The notes under the pieces were generated by a model. That model did not search any database, was not told the DNA's origin, and was given only the letters and a program-made list of their open reading frames with translations. The translations under genes were made by a program, and so were the position numbers. 64,000 bases of DNA. Origin: Nocardia coubleae NBRC 108252. Lineage in GTDB: Bacteria > Actinomycetota > Actinomycetes > Mycobacteriales > Mycobacteriaceae. Below, in pieces: positions 25,506 through 33,661 of the stretch (its first letter is position 1; every line of letters starts with the position of its first letter). The stretch covers positions 1 to 64,000 of the forward strand of contig NZ_BDBD01000020.1 in the NCBI RefSeq assembly GCF_001612805.1, written 5' to 3'.

Positions 25506-26072
25506 CTACAGCCAACGGCGACCGGTTCGCAGCGCAGCTACCGAAGCAACCAATCCAGCGCTTTCAAGCGCATCGAGGACGTCCTCGACGGTCTCGGGTG
25601 GGTTGCGCCGCGAATCGGCTATCTGCTGAACGCATGCCCACACGATCCGGTCGTCGAGGGCGATCTGGTCCAGGACGAACTCGTCAGGGCTCTTCGCCTC
25701 CATGTTCCAATCCGCCAGTACGTCCGCGGGGAAGTCACGAAGGTTCGCGGTGACGATCACCTGCGCACCGACCTTGATGGCGGCCGCGAGTACATGGCGA
25801 TCATCGAGATCGGGAAGTTTCAATCCCTCGATCAGCGGCTCGAAGCCGCCGACCATACAGTCGGGAACGGCCTCGATCATCAACTCCCGCAAGCGACTCA
25901 ACTTGGTCGACGCGATATCAGGCCGCTTCGCCGCCAGATTGGAGGTCATCTCGTCGAGAATGGCGTCGGTCCATTTCGCTTGCACGAGGCCCGCTCGTGC
26001 AAGCCGAATCAGAATATCCCGCATGGCGTTTCCGTACAGCACATTCGCGTCGTACAACACGGTGAAGGCCAT
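25506..26072 (-). CDS. PIN-domain ribonuclease, probable toxin
   Basis: 188 residues. The PIN metal-binding acidic residues are in place: Asp8 (LYDANVLY), Glu41, the Asp90-Asp91 pair in LPDLDDRHVLAAA, and Asp113 (TANLRDFP). PIN toxins of this kind cleave tRNA or rRNA. At 188 residues it is longer than VapC (about 130-140), with a C-terminal helical extension of about 55 residues found in PIN_3-type members. The ATG is 2 nt after the antitoxin stop, so the pair is translationally coupled with the antitoxin first. Confidence 0.88.
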   Translation of the reverse strand: MAFTVLYDANVLYGNAMRDILIRLARAGLVQAKWTDAILDEMTSNLAAKRPDIASTKLSRLRELMIEAVPDCMVGGFEPLIEGLKLPDLDDRHVLAAAIKVGAQVIVTANLRDFPADVLADWNMEAKSPDEFVLDQIALDDRIVWACVQQIADSRRNPPETVEDVLDALESAGLVASVAALRTGRRWL

Positions 26073-26074
26073 GG

Positions 26075-26530
26075 TCAGATGCCGAGTTCCTGTCCGAGGT
26101 CGGCGAGTTCGTCTGCGGCTACGCGACTGCGGGCCGCGCTTCGCCGCTGATAGTCCTTGAGGTCGTCGTATCGGATGCGTCGGTGCGTCCCTACCAGGCG
26201 GAAGGGGATCTCACCGGCTTCCAGCAGGCCGACGACGTACGGACGCGAGACGTTGAGCAGATCTGCGGCCTGCTGGGTGGTCAACTCTGCATGGGAGGGC
26301 ACGATGGACACGCCTTGGCCATCCGCGGCCTGAGCGAGAATGAAAGCCACCATGTTCACGACCGAACGCGGAAGAATCAACGCATTCTCCGCGCCGGTTT
26401 CGCCCGCGACCTGAATTACCTGGTCGGTGGGGTGATTCGTCAGGTAGTCCCGGACACGGCGCAGCGCGCGATCGGCCACTTCGGCGTCGATCTCGCCTGG
26501 CTCGATGCGCTTGGCTTGGATTCCGACCAT
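26075..26530 (-). CDS. Helix-turn-helix (excisionase-type) antitoxin
   Basis: 151 residues. A C-terminal MerR/excisionase-type DNA-binding domain is clear: LTTQQAADLLNVSRPYVVGLLEAG followed by a RLVGTHRRIRYDDLKDY wing, residues about 90-130. The N-terminal 85 residues have the PRSVVNMVAFILAQAADGQ segment typical of the antitoxins that accompany PIN_3 toxins. The ATG at 26530 has a perfect GGAGG site 6 nt upstream; an upstream ATG 42 nt further out has none. It should neutralise the downstream PIN protein and repress its own operon. Confidence 0.85.
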   Translation of the reverse strand: MVGIQAKRIEPGEIDAEVADRALRRVRDYLTNHPTDQVIQVAGETGAENALILPRSVVNMVAFILAQAADGQGVSIVPSHAELTTQQAADLLNVSRPYVVGLLEAGEIPFRLVGTHRRIRYDDLKDYQRRSAARSRVAADELADLGQELGI

Positions 26531-26535
26531 GACTG

Positions 26536-26580
26536 CCTCCTCCAAACGAAGTATACGCAATATCCGAAACAAACGAAACG
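26536..26580 (-). promoter_or_regulatory. Probable promoter of the antitoxin-toxin operon
   Basis: An AT-rich patch upstream of the antitoxin contains a perfect-looking -10 hexamer TATACT (26555-26550 on the minus strand) and a poor -35 (TTTCGT about 17 nt upstream). The start site would fall near 26543, next to the GGAGG ribosome site. The palindrome GTATAC within it could be part of an autoregulatory operator. Confidence 0.4.
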
Positions 26581-26600
26581 CCTGAAGGGTGGTCGCGGGC

Positions 26601-27380
26601 TCAGGCGGGGCGGTAGGTGCCGGTGCGGGCTTTGGTCGCGGTGGATTCGAGGATGGTGGTGAGGGTTTTGTGGATTCGGGTGGGGGTGGTGGGTTTTACG
26701 GTGAAGGTGGTTTCGCCGTAGAAGACGTAGCGGCCGTCGCCGGGGAGGTCGTGGAGCTGGAAGTCGTCGCGGCCTTCGGTGTGGCGGTTGTCGACGCTGG
26801 CGTGGGCGTAGACGCCGATGTGGGTGAGGGTGTCGGTGGGTTTGGCGAGGAAGGATTCGAGTTGTTCTCGGGGGGTGGGGTTCCAGCGGTCGCGGGTGTG
26901 GGGGCGGGGGGCCGCGAGTTCGGCTGCGGTGACGCGGATTTCGCGGCCTCGGCCGGGGGAGACTTTGGGGAGGGTGGAGAGGACGGCGGCGGCCAGGGTG
27001 TTGGGGGTCATCAGGTGCAGGGTGATGTCGCCGGGGTTGCGGGTGTCGCCGGGGGCCTGGACGGCGAGGGAGGCGTAGGTGTCGCGGGTGCCGCCGTGGG
27101 CGCGGATGGTTCGCACGCCGCGGGAGGCACCCGCCACCTCGACGCGGGCGTGAGGTGCGAGCAGGGCGGCCATGGCGCGGTCGAGGTCGGAGTCGAATTC
27201 GGCCATCAGGTTCTCGGCGGCCTTGCGACGCTGGCGGAGGACCTCGGCGTAGGTCTCGACGTCGGTGTACTGGTGCTGTAAGGGGTACGGGAGGACGTCG
27301 CGCCCCGCGGCTTCCCACAGGGTGCGGAAGTCGAGGGCGGTGAGATGCCAGGTGCGCACGGGAAATCTACTCTGTTCCAT
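26601..27380 (-). CDS. ESX secretion-associated chaperone, EspG family
   Basis: 259 residues from the ATG at 27380; a GTG directly after the upstream stop (27392) would add four. EspG proteins are cytosolic chaperones that bind the tip of PE-PPE or equivalent type VII substrates and release them for secretion. Typical features are the N-terminal TWHLTALDFRTLWEAAGRD segment and the central beta strands separated by Arg/Thr-rich loops, with no membrane span. It directly follows a PPE-like gene, so the pair is probably chaperone and cargo. No core ESX gene (eccB-E, mycP) is in the window. Frequent runs of rare-looking GGG/CCC codons are seen but are in line with the local GC content. Confidence 0.78.
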   Translation of the reverse strand: MEQSRFPVRTWHLTALDFRTLWEAAGRDVLPYPLQHQYTDVETYAEVLRQRRKAAENLMAEFDSDLDRAMAALLAPHARVEVAGASRGVRTIRAHGGTRDTYASLAVQAPGDTRNPGDITLHLMTPNTLAAAVLSTLPKVSPGRGREIRVTAAELAAPRPHTRDRWNPTPREQLESFLAKPTDTLTHIGVYAHASVDNRHTEGRDDFQLHDLPGDGRYVFYGETTFTVKPTTPTRIHKTLTTILESTATKARTGTYRPA

Positions 27381-27392
27381 CGAGATCGGCAC

Positions 27393-28712
27393 TCAGTCGG
27401 CGCCGATGACGGGCGGGACCATCTTGGGCAGGCTGTCCAGACCGGTGAGCTCCTCGCCGTTCTCCTGCGTGACGAGGTAGTCGGGGATGCCCTTGGTCGA
27501 CTCGTCGTCCTTGCCGCCGCCACGTCCCGCGCCCGGGCCCATCATGCCGGGCATCCCGGAGCGGCCCGCAGTGCCCGCTCCGCCGCCACGGTTCGCCCCT
27601 GCGCCGGCCGACGCGGGGTTGCCGGGGACCGCCGCACCCGCCCCCGGCGAACTAGCGCCGGGGGAACCGGCACCCGGCCCGCCTGAGCCTGGAGAGCCGC
27701 CACCGGGAAGGCCTGTGCTGCTCGGACTTCCGGGAGATCCCGGCGAGGTCGACTGCGGGGTCGTCGCGGCGGGAGTCGTCGAGGCCGGGGTGGTCGATGA
27801 GGGATCGGTGGTCTGTGGGGTGTCGTCCTCGGAAGAATTCTGGTCATCGTCGTCGGCGGAGGTGTCGCCGGGCGTTTCGCCTGGGTCGGTCGTCGGGGTG
27901 ACGGCCGCGGGCGTGCTCGGCGTCGCCGCGGGCTGACTGGTCGGCGAGCCTTGATCGCCGCGACGCGCACCGCCGCCGGGGATTTCGGGATCCCCACCGT
28001 TGTCCACAGCCTTGGGGATCGGAATGACCGGAACATTCGTGTCCGACTCGTAAATGACCGGCGCATAGACGGTTTGGAGCACACGCACCGCCTCGACCCG
28101 CGCATTCTCCTCCGCCACATCGTCATCGCGCCACGCTCGGCCGGTGAACAGGCCGGTGAAGTTGTCGACGCCGCTGCGGTGCTCGGGTTGATGGGGCACA
28201 AGACGTTTCGTCGGTTCCAGGCCCGTTCGCAACTCGACCAGTTTGTTGCTGGTGAGGGCGGCCGCGGTGGTGACCCGTTTGCCCGTGGCGTCGTAGGCCG
28301 CGACGGTCTGCGCGGCGGCGTTCGCGGCCGAACCCGACCAGACATCGGGCGACATCCCACGCGAAATCTGCTTGCGGAACTCGTCGAGGGAAGTGGCGTT
28401 GCGGGTGGAGATCTCGGTCCACGCGCCGATCAGATCGTTCACGGCATCGAGATCGATCTTGTCGACCTTGGCGCGAAGCTCGGCGACGGTCCCGGCGAAC
28501 AGGTTGTTCTCGACCACCGTTTGCGGGCGGAATTCGCCGTCGAAACCGAGCTGGCTCGCCTTCTGCCGGGTTACTGCGCGCTGGTCGTTGTATTCGTCCT
28601 GGATGTCGGCGATTTCGGAACTGTCGAGTTCGCCGTCGTCGCCGGAGAAGGAGACCAGGTCGCGCAGTTTGCCGTAGAGGTCGAGGCCGTTGATGCTCTG
28701 CATGCCGGTCAT
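27393..28712 (-). CDS. PPE-like / WXG-type type VII secretion substrate with Pro-rich tail
   Basis: 439 residues. The first 200 are helical, with a W-x-G-like turn at about 128-130 (MSPDVWSGSAANAAA) that recalls WXG100/PPE helical hairpins. The rest, about 215-420, is disordered: Thr/Pro-rich followed by a Gly-rich stretch (GLPGGGSPGSGGPGAG), and the chain ends in a short ordered-looking LPKMVPPVIGAD. No signal peptide, which fits type VII export. ATG overlaps the stop of the 126-residue gene upstream (ATGA). It lies between that gene and espG. It is not a canonical PPE because the Pro-Pro-Glu motif is absent. Confidence 0.7.
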   Translation of the reverse strand: MTGMQSINGLDLYGKLRDLVSFSGDDGELDSSEIADIQDEYNDQRAVTRQKASQLGFDGEFRPQTVVENNLFAGTVAELRAKVDKIDLDAVNDLIGAWTEISTRNATSLDEFRKQISRGMSPDVWSGSAANAAAQTVAAYDATGKRVTTAAALTSNKLVELRTGLEPTKRLVPHQPEHRSGVDNFTGLFTGRAWRDDDVAEENARVEAVRVLQTVYAPVIYESDTNVPVIPIPKAVDNGGDPEIPGGGARRGDQGSPTSQPAATPSTPAAVTPTTDPGETPGDTSADDDDQNSSEDDTPQTTDPSSTTPASTTPAATTPQSTSPGSPGSPSSTGLPGGGSPGSGGPGAGSPGASSPGAGAAVPGNPASAGAGANRGGGAGTAGRSGMPGMMGPGAGRGGGKDDESTKGIPDYLVTQENGEELTGLDSLPKMVPPVIGAD

Positions 28713-29089
28713 GGGGTCACCTGCTCGGAGAGGTAGTCCATGGCGTTGGCGTTTTCGATGTCGGTTCCGGTGAGACGTTTGAACGAGAGGGCGAAGACTT
28801 CGCGCAATCGCTGCACGGCTTCGATGTCTTTGAGGATGACATTGTCGATCGAGTTCTCCTCCCCCGTCGCTTGGAGGAGAAACTTCTTTTCGAGGTCCTT
28901 CGCGATCTGGAAATCACCGAAGCCGCTCACAGCCTGTGTTCGTCGCACAGAGTCGCGTAATCCGCGGAGGTCGTTCAGGCGCACGTCGCAGGCTTTGAAC
29001 ATGTGGTAGGCGGCGGCTTCGTCATTCAGATAGACCGCACCGGCCTTGGCTTGGCTCAGCAGGTTGTCGTACGGGTTCGCTTCGGCCAT
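28709..29089 (-). CDS. Small helical protein, probable ESX partner
   Basis: 126 residues, almost entirely predicted helix by composition (ALLSQAK, AAYHMFKACDVRLNDLRGLRD), with no membrane segment or signal. I do not recognise a named family. Its place is informative: it is the middle gene of a set with a DUF3558 lipoprotein, a PPE-like protein and EspG, which recurs in Nocardia-type genomes. Its size and helicity fit a PE- or WXG100-like partner of the next protein, but the WxG motif itself is missing. The stop overlaps the next start by 4 bp, indicating translational coupling. Confidence 0.7.
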   Translation of the reverse strand: MAEANPYDNLLSQAKAGAVYLNDEAAAYHMFKACDVRLNDLRGLRDSVRRTQAVSGFGDFQIAKDLEKKFLLQATGEENSIDNVILKDIEAVQRLREVFALSFKRLTGTDIENANAMDYLSEQVTP

Positions 29090-29101
29090 CGCGCGACCTG
29101 C

Positions 29102-29626
29102 CTACTTCGGGAACGTGGGCACTAGAACCTCGCCCACCGTCGCCAGAGTCGTGCACGGGTCCTCGAGGTCGTCGATCAATGGGGAGCCGAGTACCTGCAG
29201 TTGGACCACACCCTGCGAGCTCGGGAAGACGACGTCACAGTCGAGGTGCTTCGAGGCACCAGCGACCCGGAACTCGCGGCCTGATCGACCGGCAATGGTC
29301 ACGTCACGGAAATCGACGTTCCCCGGCTTCTGTTCGAACTCCTCGACCTTCTTACTGGTCGTGTACACGGTGAGTGAGTAATTCGGGCCTTCCCAGCCAC
29401 AGATCTCCCACCCCGATTGCGGAACCCCCGCAACCCCCTTCTCCTCCGTCGCCGGGTCGACCCCGACCTCCGTCAACAACGCATCAGGAATCTCCGTACA
29501 CGGATTCCACAACACCGGCTTGGCCGTCGTAGTCGTCCCCGAAGACGTCGACTTCCCCTCCTCGCATCCGGCTGCCCCGACAACCGCCAGACCTGCGAGC
29601 ACTAGCGCGATCCCCGCCCGTTTCAT
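29102..29626 (-). CDS. DUF3558 family lipoprotein
   Basis: 174 residues. A signal peptide with a Lys-Arg n-region (MKRAGIALVLAGLAVVG) ends in an AAGC lipobox with Cys20-21, so it is predicted to be lipidated and held on the outer face of the membrane. The mature domain has the DUF3558 pattern: LWNPCTEIPDALLTEVGVDP near the start, then GWEICGWEGPNYSLTVYT and a final DPCTTLATVGEVLVP, with paired Cys residues. DUF3558 lipoproteins are typical of Nocardia and mycobacteria and accompany ESX substrates in several loci. ATG at 29626 with a GAAGGGGTGGGG ribosome region upstream. First gene of the espG operon. Confidence 0.85.
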   Translation of the reverse strand: MKRAGIALVLAGLAVVGAAGCEEGKSTSSGTTTTAKPVLWNPCTEIPDALLTEVGVDPATEEKGVAGVPQSGWEICGWEGPNYSLTVYTTSKKVEEFEQKPGNVDFRDVTIAGRSGREFRVAGASKHLDCDVVFPSSQGVVQLQVLGSPLIDDLEDPCTTLATVGEVLVPTFPK

Positions 29627-29731
29627 CCCCACCCCTTCTCGCCGGTCCACTGCTTTGACCAGGGAGATTAGCACGGGCCTCGGACACGGAACCGGGTTCG
29701 AGCGGCGGGCAAACCGGTAGCAGCCGGTCGC

Positions 29732-30358
29732 TCATCGTGCGGTCAGCGACTCCACACCCGCACCCGTCAGGGCGGGCAGAACGCTCGGTCTTCCGGTGAG
29801 AAGTAGGAGCAGATCCAGCGTGGAGCCGCGGATTTCGGGACCACTACCAACGGTCCATGCGGAGTCGTCGGCCACGAGGGACACACCGCGTAGCCGGCGG
29901 CGGGCCCAGAACGGCCAGCCCATCGTCCAGACACGCTGTGCGGCAACCGCGCACGCCTGCGCGTCGACTTCGATCGTGCGCGAGAGCGGGCGGGCGATGT
30001 CCTGGGCGTGGACGATCACGTCGAAGTGGATGTTGCGGTGGTTGGTGACCACGGGCAGGTCGCGGGAATCGGCCAGGCTCGCGAGGGCGGTGGCGAGGTC
30101 GGGGGTGGTGTCGGCGTAGCGGACGGCCAGGTCGTGGTTGAGGCGGTGGAAGCTGCCGTGGGCGCGGGCGGCCTCGCGCAGCATGGCGAGCGGGCCGGGC
30201 GGCTGGGGCGCCAGCGCGACATGCGCGGCGACATCGCGGACGCGCCAGCCCGCACACAGCGAGGGGGCGTCGAGTTCGGCCGGAGTGAGCTCGGCCAGGA
30301 GCCCGGCGATGGCGCGGCGCTGGTCGGTGATGGTTCGCCAGTACTGATCGGGGTCCAT
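29732..30358 (-). CDS. Maleylpyruvate isomerase-type (mycothiol-dependent, DinB-like) protein
   Basis: 208 residues with an N-terminal DinB-like four-helix fold. The motif AGWRVRDVAAHVALAP at about 35-50 holds the first metal-ligand His, and HFDVIVHAQDIARPL at about 110-124 supplies the other His residues. Many relatives use mycothiol as cofactor, e.g. maleylpyruvate isomerase; others are of unknown function (TIGR03083). The ATG at 30358 is used. It is divergent from a MarR gene with a palindromic operator between, so it is the probable target of that regulator and may detoxify an electrophile or aromatic compound. Confidence 0.8.
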   Translation of the reverse strand: MDPDQYWRTITDQRRAIAGLLAELTPAELDAPSLCAGWRVRDVAAHVALAPQPPGPLAMLREAARAHGSFHRLNHDLAVRYADTTPDLATALASLADSRDLPVVTNHRNIHFDVIVHAQDIARPLSRTIEVDAQACAVAAQRVWTMGWPFWARRRLRGVSLVADDSAWTVGSGPEIRGSTLDLLLLLTGRPSVLPALTGAGVESLTAR

Positions 30359-30371
30359 GCTCGACTCCTTG

Positions 30372-30410
30372 TAGTCAACCTTTCTGACTAATATAGTCAG
30401 CGTTACTGAC
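30372..30410. promoter_or_regulatory. MarR-type operator between divergent genes
   Basis: CTGACTA-ATA-TAGTCAG (30384-30400) is a perfect 17-bp palindrome. Extra half-sites follow on both sides (TAGTCAA at 30372-30378, TTACTGAC at 30403-30410). It sits in a 68-bp divergent intergenic region, as MarR autoregulatory sites do. Confidence 0.7.
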
Positions 30411-30426
30411 CGAATCAAGGAGTGTC

Positions 30427-30864
30427 ATGCCCGCTGACGAGCTCAATCTCGGAGTTCTGCTCTTCATTCCGTACCGGGAGATGGAGCGGCGGGTGCTCGA
30501 CGCGCTGAACGACGGCGGCTTCGACGACCTGACCCAGGCCCAGGCCCGACTGGTCGCACGGATCGGGTCGGACGGGTCGCGCCTGACCGACCTGGCCGCC
30601 CAGGCGCAGGTCACCAAGCAGACGGCGGGGGTGCTCGTCGACCAGCTGGTGCGCGCCGGATACCTGCGCCGCGAACCCGACCCCAGCGACGGCCGCGCGC
30701 GGCTGCTGCAGCTGTCGGACAAAGGGACACGGGCCGTCGACGTCGCGAATCAAGCGGCGCGCCAGGTGGAGTCGGAATGGCTCGCCCACCTCGGGCCGCG
30801 ACGGTCGACCGCGCTGCGTGGGGCGCTCGAGGAACTGCGGAAGATCACCGACCCATATCGATGA
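30427..30864 (+). CDS. MarR family transcriptional regulator
   Basis: 145 residues. The winged helix-turn-helix is at about 40-95: LTQAQARLVARIGSDGSRLTDLAAQAQVTKQ as the helices, then LVRAGYLRREPDPSDGRARLLQL as wing, with the DGRAR wing tip. Flanking helices give the dimer. ATG at 30427 with AAGGAG 5 nt upstream. It should bind the palindrome at 30384-30400 and control both itself and the isomerase-like gene; ligand unknown. Confidence 0.9.
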   Translation: MPADELNLGVLLFIPYREMERRVLDALNDGGFDDLTQAQARLVARIGSDGSRLTDLAAQAQVTKQTAGVLVDQLVRAGYLRREPDPSDGRARLLQLSDKGTRAVDVANQAARQVESEWLAHLGPRRSTALRGALEELRKITDPYR

Positions 30865-31022
30865 CACGAACTCGCGGACGCGCGGCAGCGCTGGGCATAC
30901 GATCCGCGAGGCGTGATGAGCATCCCTGCACCGAGCTGGCGTTTTCGGGGGATACTTGAGACGGCGCCCGCCGTGGGGGCGGGGCCACCGGGCAACAATT
31001 CTAGGAAAGGGAGCTTGACGAC

Positions 31023-32183
31023 GTGGATGCGCGTTCGCTTGCGCTGGTCCGCGCCGATTTTCGCGGAGTGATGGAGGCACCGGGCGGCCCCGAGCGGCTG
31101 ACCAGGGCTTTTTACGGGCACCTGTTCGCACAGGACCCAAGATTGCGTGATCTCTTTCCGCCCACCATGGACATGCAGCCCAAGCGGCTGACCACGGCGG
31201 TGCAGTTCGTCCTCGAACATCTCGACGACTTCGACCGCGCTCAGCGGTTCCTCGAGCAATTGGCGCGCGACCACCGCAAGTACGGGGTCGAGGCCGACCA
31301 CTACGACATGGCGGGGCTCGCGTTGCTCGGTGCGCTGCGCACCTACCACGGCAACCGCTGGAACCGGGAGCTCGACGAGGGCTGGCGCGACGTCACCATC
31401 GTGATCTCGGCGGCCATGGCGATCGGCGCCAACCAGGACAAATCGCAGCCGTACTGGGACGCGACGGTGGTGGGTCATCGCCGGGTGCTCGACGATCTGG
31501 CGATCGTACGGCTGCAGGCCGACAGCCCGATCCCGTTCAAGGCGGGCCAGTACGTGCCAATCGCGGTGCCGCAGCGGCCGAACATGTGGCGTTACCTCTC
31601 CCCCGCCATCCCCGCCAACCCGTACGGCGAGATCGAATTCCATGTGCGGCGGGTGAGCGGCGGCTGGGTGAGCCCGGCGATCGTGAACGACACCAAGGTG
31701 GGCGACCGGTGGAAGATCGCCGGACCGCTCGGCGGGCTGCAGGTGGACCGCGAATCCGGGCGAGACGTGCTGATGATCGGCTCGGGCACCGGGATCGCGC
31801 CGTTGCGCGCGCAGCTGATCGAGATGAGTCAGCGCGGCATCAACCCGCGCGTGCACTTCTTCATCGGCGGACGCTTCCCCGGCGACCTGTACGACGTGAA
31901 CAACATGTGGCAGCTGTCGCAATCGAATCCGTGGCTCACGATCGTGCCGGTGTGCGAGGAGCCCGAGAACCCGTGGTGGTATCCGCCCACCCCGTCCGAG
32001 CCGCCGCCGGGCATGCACCGCAGGCTCACCGGCAACCTCGGCGCGGTGGTCACCAGTTTCGGCGCCTGGGCCGATCGGCAGATCCAGATCGCCGGATCCG
32101 CCAAGATGATCGACGACACCCGCCGCGCCCTCATCCGGGCAGGCACCCCGACCGATATCATCGCGGCCGATCCCGTCGGCTGA
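31023..32183 (+). CDS. Type II flavohemoglobin-like protein (globin plus FAD/NAD reductase), Rv0385-like
   Basis: 386 residues, GTG start. The globin domain (1-140) has Tyr31 at the B10 position (AFYGHLF), Phe45 at CD1 and the proximal His84 (DHRKYGV). The reductase domain (148-386) has a flavin-contact segment MWRYLSPAIPAN, where canonical flavohemoglobins have RxYS, and an NAD-binding GSGTGIAPLRAQ. These altered contacts mark the mycobacterial type II group, reported to act with D-lactate rather than as classic NO dioxygenases. In M. tuberculosis, Rv0385 lies next to clpB. Followed 17 bp later by a gene with only the reductase part. Confidence 0.9.
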   Translation: MDARSLALVRADFRGVMEAPGGPERLTRAFYGHLFAQDPRLRDLFPPTMDMQPKRLTTAVQFVLEHLDDFDRAQRFLEQLARDHRKYGVEADHYDMAGLALLGALRTYHGNRWNRELDEGWRDVTIVISAAMAIGANQDKSQPYWDATVVGHRRVLDDLAIVRLQADSPIPFKAGQYVPIAVPQRPNMWRYLSPAIPANPYGEIEFHVRRVSGGWVSPAIVNDTKVGDRWKIAGPLGGLQVDRESGRDVLMIGSGTGIAPLRAQLIEMSQRGINPRVHFFIGGRFPGDLYDVNNMWQLSQSNPWLTIVPVCEEPENPWWYPPTPSEPPPGMHRRLTGNLGAVVTSFGAWADRQIQIAGSAKMIDDTRRALIRAGTPTDIIAADPVG

Positions 32184-32200
32184 CCGCGCGAAAGTGACTG

Positions 32201-32959
32201 ATGAGCACCGAGTTTCCCCACCCGGCCTGGACGGCGACCGTTGTCGGTCATCATCGGCTGCGCAACGATCTGGCCGTGATCCGGTTGATCGGTGACTTCG
32301 TGCCGTTCGCCGCGGGCGGGTCGGTGGAGGTGGAGGTGCCGCAGCATCCGGGGGTGCGGCGGCGGTTGTCGCCCGCGCTGCCGCCCTCGCTGGACGGCAA
32401 ACTCGAATTCCATGTACGGACGGTGCCGGGCGGGTGGTGCTCGGGGTCGATCGTGGCCGACACCCAGCCGGGTGATCAATGGCGAATCAACGCACCGCAC
32501 ACCGTGTTCGCCGTCGACCCCGACGCGACCGAGGTGGTGATGATCGCGGGCGGCACCGGGCTGGCACCGATGCGCGCCCAGATCCTCGACCTGGCCCGCC
32601 GCGAAAACCCGCCACGCACCTACCTCTTCTTCGGCGGCCGCAGTCCGCGCGACCTCTACGCCGCCGACATGCTGTACCTGCTGTCGGGTGAATTGCCCTG
32701 GCTCACGGTGATTCCCGTGGTCGAAAGCCCCGACGACCCGCCGATCCGCGACGAATGGCACGAACAGACCCGCGTCGACATCGGCTTCGCCCCCTCGGAA
32801 ATGCTGCACGGCACCCTCGCCGACGTAGCCGCCGCCCACGGCCCCTTCGACCGACACCAGGTCCTGATCTGCGGCTCCCCCGCCATGGTCGCCACCACCA
32901 CCGACCGCCTCGTCGCCGGCGGGACACCCCCGGCCAACATCACCTCCGAAGGTGCTTGA
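32201..32959 (+). CDS. Globin-less FAD/NAD reductase-like protein
   Basis: 252 residues. It begins directly with the linker seen at the globin-reductase boundary of its neighbours (AWTATVVGHHRLRNDLAVIRL compared with WDATVVGHRRVLDDLAIVRL), so it looks like a duplicated reductase domain that lost the globin. FAD and NAD segments are degenerate: RRRLSPALP replaces WRYLSPA, losing the flavin-stacking Tyr, while GGTGLAPMRAQ is kept. It might be a partner for the globins, an independent reductase, or decaying. The ATG at 32201 follows the flavohemoglobin by 17 bp. Its stop overlaps the TTG start of the DUF4279 gene. Confidence 0.82.
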   Translation: MSTEFPHPAWTATVVGHHRLRNDLAVIRLIGDFVPFAAGGSVEVEVPQHPGVRRRLSPALPPSLDGKLEFHVRTVPGGWCSGSIVADTQPGDQWRINAPHTVFAVDPDATEVVMIAGGTGLAPMRAQILDLARRENPPRTYLFFGGRSPRDLYAADMLYLLSGELPWLTVIPVVESPDDPPIRDEWHEQTRVDIGFAPSEMLHGTLADVAAAHGPFDRHQVLICGSPAMVATTTDRLVAGGTPPANITSEGA

Positions 32960-33654
32960 CCATCGCCCTTTTCGAGGTTGTCGCTTCACTGCGCCTGACC
33001 GGCACTTTCGACCCCGAGGAGATCACGGCGGCGCTATGCCGAGTGCCGACCGATCAGTGGCGAGCCGGACAGGCAGGGCCTGCACCCAAACTGCGTAGGC
33101 GTTCCGATGGTTGGGTGCTCGAATCGGCTGCCGGCGCCGGTCACGTCGGCGAGCAGGTGGACCGAGCCCTCGACGAACTCGCGCCGATCAGTGACCGATT
33201 GCGGCATACTCTCTCGGCGCGAGAGACGTCCGGGTGTCTGTGCGTCGCGGTCGACACCGACGGGCAGGGCAGGCCGGTCATCGCCCTTTCGGCTGCGGCG
33301 CTGAGGCTGCTGGCAGCTTCCGGACTATCCTTGGATGTGGATGTCGTCTCGGGGGCGACCGACAATCCAGACCCGGCCACTCCGGTCATACAAGCCGCAT
33401 CGACCGGGCATCCGGATGGGCCTTTCCATCGGACGGTCGTGAGCTGGTGCGCTGAAGATGCGGTCAGCGCATTTCTGGACGAATGGCCTGACAGGTCGAT
33501 GGCTTCGCAAGACCGTCCTGGCGGCGAAATCTTGGTGCAAGCCGAAATGTCAGTGGGAAGCTTTCCTTCCATGTACTTCCACCCGCACCTGCTCGCCCGC
33601 CTTGCCTCGACCGCGATGTCGCTGCGGATCGAGACCTGTCCGCGCACAACCTGA
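32956..33654 (+). CDS. DUF4279 domain protein
   Basis: 232 residues with a TTG start that overlaps the previous stop (TTGA). The first 125 residues follow the DUF4279 pattern: ALFEVVASLRLTGTFDPEEITAALC, then a QWRAGQ segment, a GWVLES strand, a helix with EQVDRALDELAPI, and ALRLLAASGLSLDVDV. The remaining 100 residues repeat a related VVSWCAED...LLARLASTAMSLRIE pattern, suggesting two copies of the fold. DUF4279 occurs in immunity-like and other small proteins of unknown function. The longer upstream in-frame start would lie inside the reductase gene. Convergent with the second flavohemoglobin, 7 bp apart. Confidence 0.75.
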   Translation: MTIALFEVVASLRLTGTFDPEEITAALCRVPTDQWRAGQAGPAPKLRRRSDGWVLESAAGAGHVGEQVDRALDELAPISDRLRHTLSARETSGCLCVAVDTDGQGRPVIALSAAALRLLAASGLSLDVDVVSGATDNPDPATPVIQAASTGHPDGPFHRTVVSWCAEDAVSAFLDEWPDRSMASQDRPGGEILVQAEMSVGSFPSMYFHPHLLARLASTAMSLRIETCPRTT

Positions 33655-33661
33655 GATCGGC

